Position numbers and translations under genes: made by a program. From contig CANGHQ010000095.1 in assembly GCA_947453585.1 (NCBI GenBank), forward strand, positions 1 through 6,884: a stretch of DNA of 6,884 nucleotides, in the 5' to 3' direction. This document shows, in pieces, positions 6,550 to 6,884 of the stretch. Positions within the stretch are counted from its first letter, which is position 1. Each line of letters opens with the position of its first letter. The notes beneath the pieces were generated by a model that was not told the DNA's origin, did not search any database, and worked only from the letters and a program-made list of their open reading frames with translations. The stretch comes from Burkholderiales bacterium. Its GTDB lineage: Bacteria > Pseudomonadota > Gammaproteobacteria > Burkholderiales > Burkholderiaceae_C.

Positions 6550-6798
6550 TCAGGGAAGGCAGTGGCTTTGCACCGAACGGGGAACATAGGCGACCAGTTG
6601 CTGAAACCCCTGCCAGGCCTTTTCGGTCAATTCAACCTGTTCACCGGGGTTGTGCGACAGGTGCGTAGCCCAGTCGTTGAACGCCATGCGCAGCGACGCG
6701 GTCGAGACGCCGCGCGCCAAGGGGGAGAGCTGCACATGCGCCCAGCGATCCAGGGGATGGCCGGGTTTTTCGTGGCGAATCACAGAGCCATTCATCAT
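6550..6798 (-). CDS. phaC: N-terminal PHBC_N fragment of the PHA synthase, ended by in-frame TGA
   Basis: Eighty-two codons from the ATG at 6798 to a TGA at 6550-6552. The peptide contains HPLDRWAHVQLSPLARGVST, ASLRMAFNDWATHLSHNPGE and QVELTEKAWQGFQQLVAY. This is the PHBC_N module that precedes the catalytic domain in class I PHA synthases; the run DWATHLSHNPGEQVEL is the clearest part. The TGA is followed at once, without a frame change, by the rest of the synthase, so these are two parts of one ancestral gene. AAGGAA (complement of 6809-6814) lies ten bases before the ATG. The frame is open to a TTG at 6837 with AGGAGA (complement of 6850-6855) twelve bases upstream, which would add 13 residues. 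The ATG is preferred because the inferred promoter start point falls near 6821. Whether this short piece is stable alone is unknown. Confidence 0.8.
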   Translation of the reverse strand: MMNGSVIRHEKPGHPLDRWAHVQLSPLARGVSTASLRMAFNDWATHLSHNPGEQVELTEKAWQGFQQLVAYVPRSVQSHCLP

Positions 6799-6828
6799 GG
6801 GGCGCGGGTTCCTTGCTTGCTGCCCGCC

Positions 6829-6870
6829 ATTGTGCAAAGGGCGCAGAAATCTCCTGTGACCCAGGTCACT
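6829..6870 (-). promoter_or_regulatory. possible Crp-dependent (class II) promoter of phaC
   Basis: TGTGA-CCCAGG-TCACT (6855-6870) matches nine of ten conserved bases of the Crp consensus TGTGA-N6-TCACA and contains a perfect GTGACC/GGTCAC dyad. On the minus strand CACAAT (complement of 6829-6834, four of six -10 bases) has no recognisable -35, the expected place being taken by the dyad. A start near 6821 would put the dyad centre close to -41.5, the class II activator position. This is a geometric inference; the regulator could be any Crp/Fnr-family protein. Confidence 0.4.
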
Positions 6871-6884
6871 GAGTTCGTGTTGAG

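Noticed and set aside
6513..6552. Selenocysteine insertion at the phaC TGA
   Set aside because: PHA synthases have no selenocysteine at this place, and I saw no convincing SECIS-like hairpin just after the TGA, only a 4-bp CGCC/GGCG pairing with a 14-base loop.

Overview
The window looks like a stretch of GC-rich chromosome from a betaproteobacterium, most likely Burkholderiales near the Comamonadaceae. This is inferred from protein style (class I PHA synthase with a PHBC_N module, an Ala/Lys-tailed phasin, a SOUL heme-binding protein), not from any rRNA or database match. No mobile element, CRISPR array, tRNA or rRNA was seen.

Layout. Positions 1-1557 carry two minus-strand genes: the cut-off N-terminus of an alpha/beta hydrolase of the type often joined to adenylate cyclase domains, and a lipoprotein of the calcineurin-like phosphoesterase type. 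From 1682 to 4907 five genes run on the plus strand: a small TIGR03643-type protein, a nitroreductase-family flavoprotein, an alpha/beta hydrolase, an exported SOUL protein and a phasin. A strong intrinsic terminator (4968-4997) follows the phasin. From 6837 down to 5056, convergent with the phasin, lies the gene for a class I polyhydroxyalkanoate synthase (PhaC).

Main observation. The phaC reading frame is interrupted by one in-frame TGA at 6550-6552. The N-terminal PHBC_N module lies upstream of it, and the complete catalytic part (lipase-like box with Cys, plus Asp and His) continues in the same frame directly downstream. Read through the TGA, the protein is 580-593 residues, the normal class I length, with catalytic residue spacing as in the Cupriavidus necator enzyme. 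Possible readings are a recent nonsense mutation, a sequencing error, or a synthase made as two polypeptides by termination-reinitiation. All seven genes whose 3' ends lie in the window stop with TAA or TAG, so this is the only in-frame TGA in any gene here.

Other signals. A structured segment ending in a perfect 8-bp stem and eight T's sits only 26 bases before the nitroreductase start, leaving little room for a promoter downstream of it; it could be an attenuator, a small RNA end or simply the terminator of the preceding gene. Upstream of phaC is a Crp-type palindrome placed as in a class II Crp-dependent promoter. Upstream of the phasin are two dyads, one resembling the CTGC-N3-GCAG operator of the PHA repressor PhaR. 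Phasin and synthase together make PHA granule metabolism the clearest shared theme; the other genes have no obvious common pathway.
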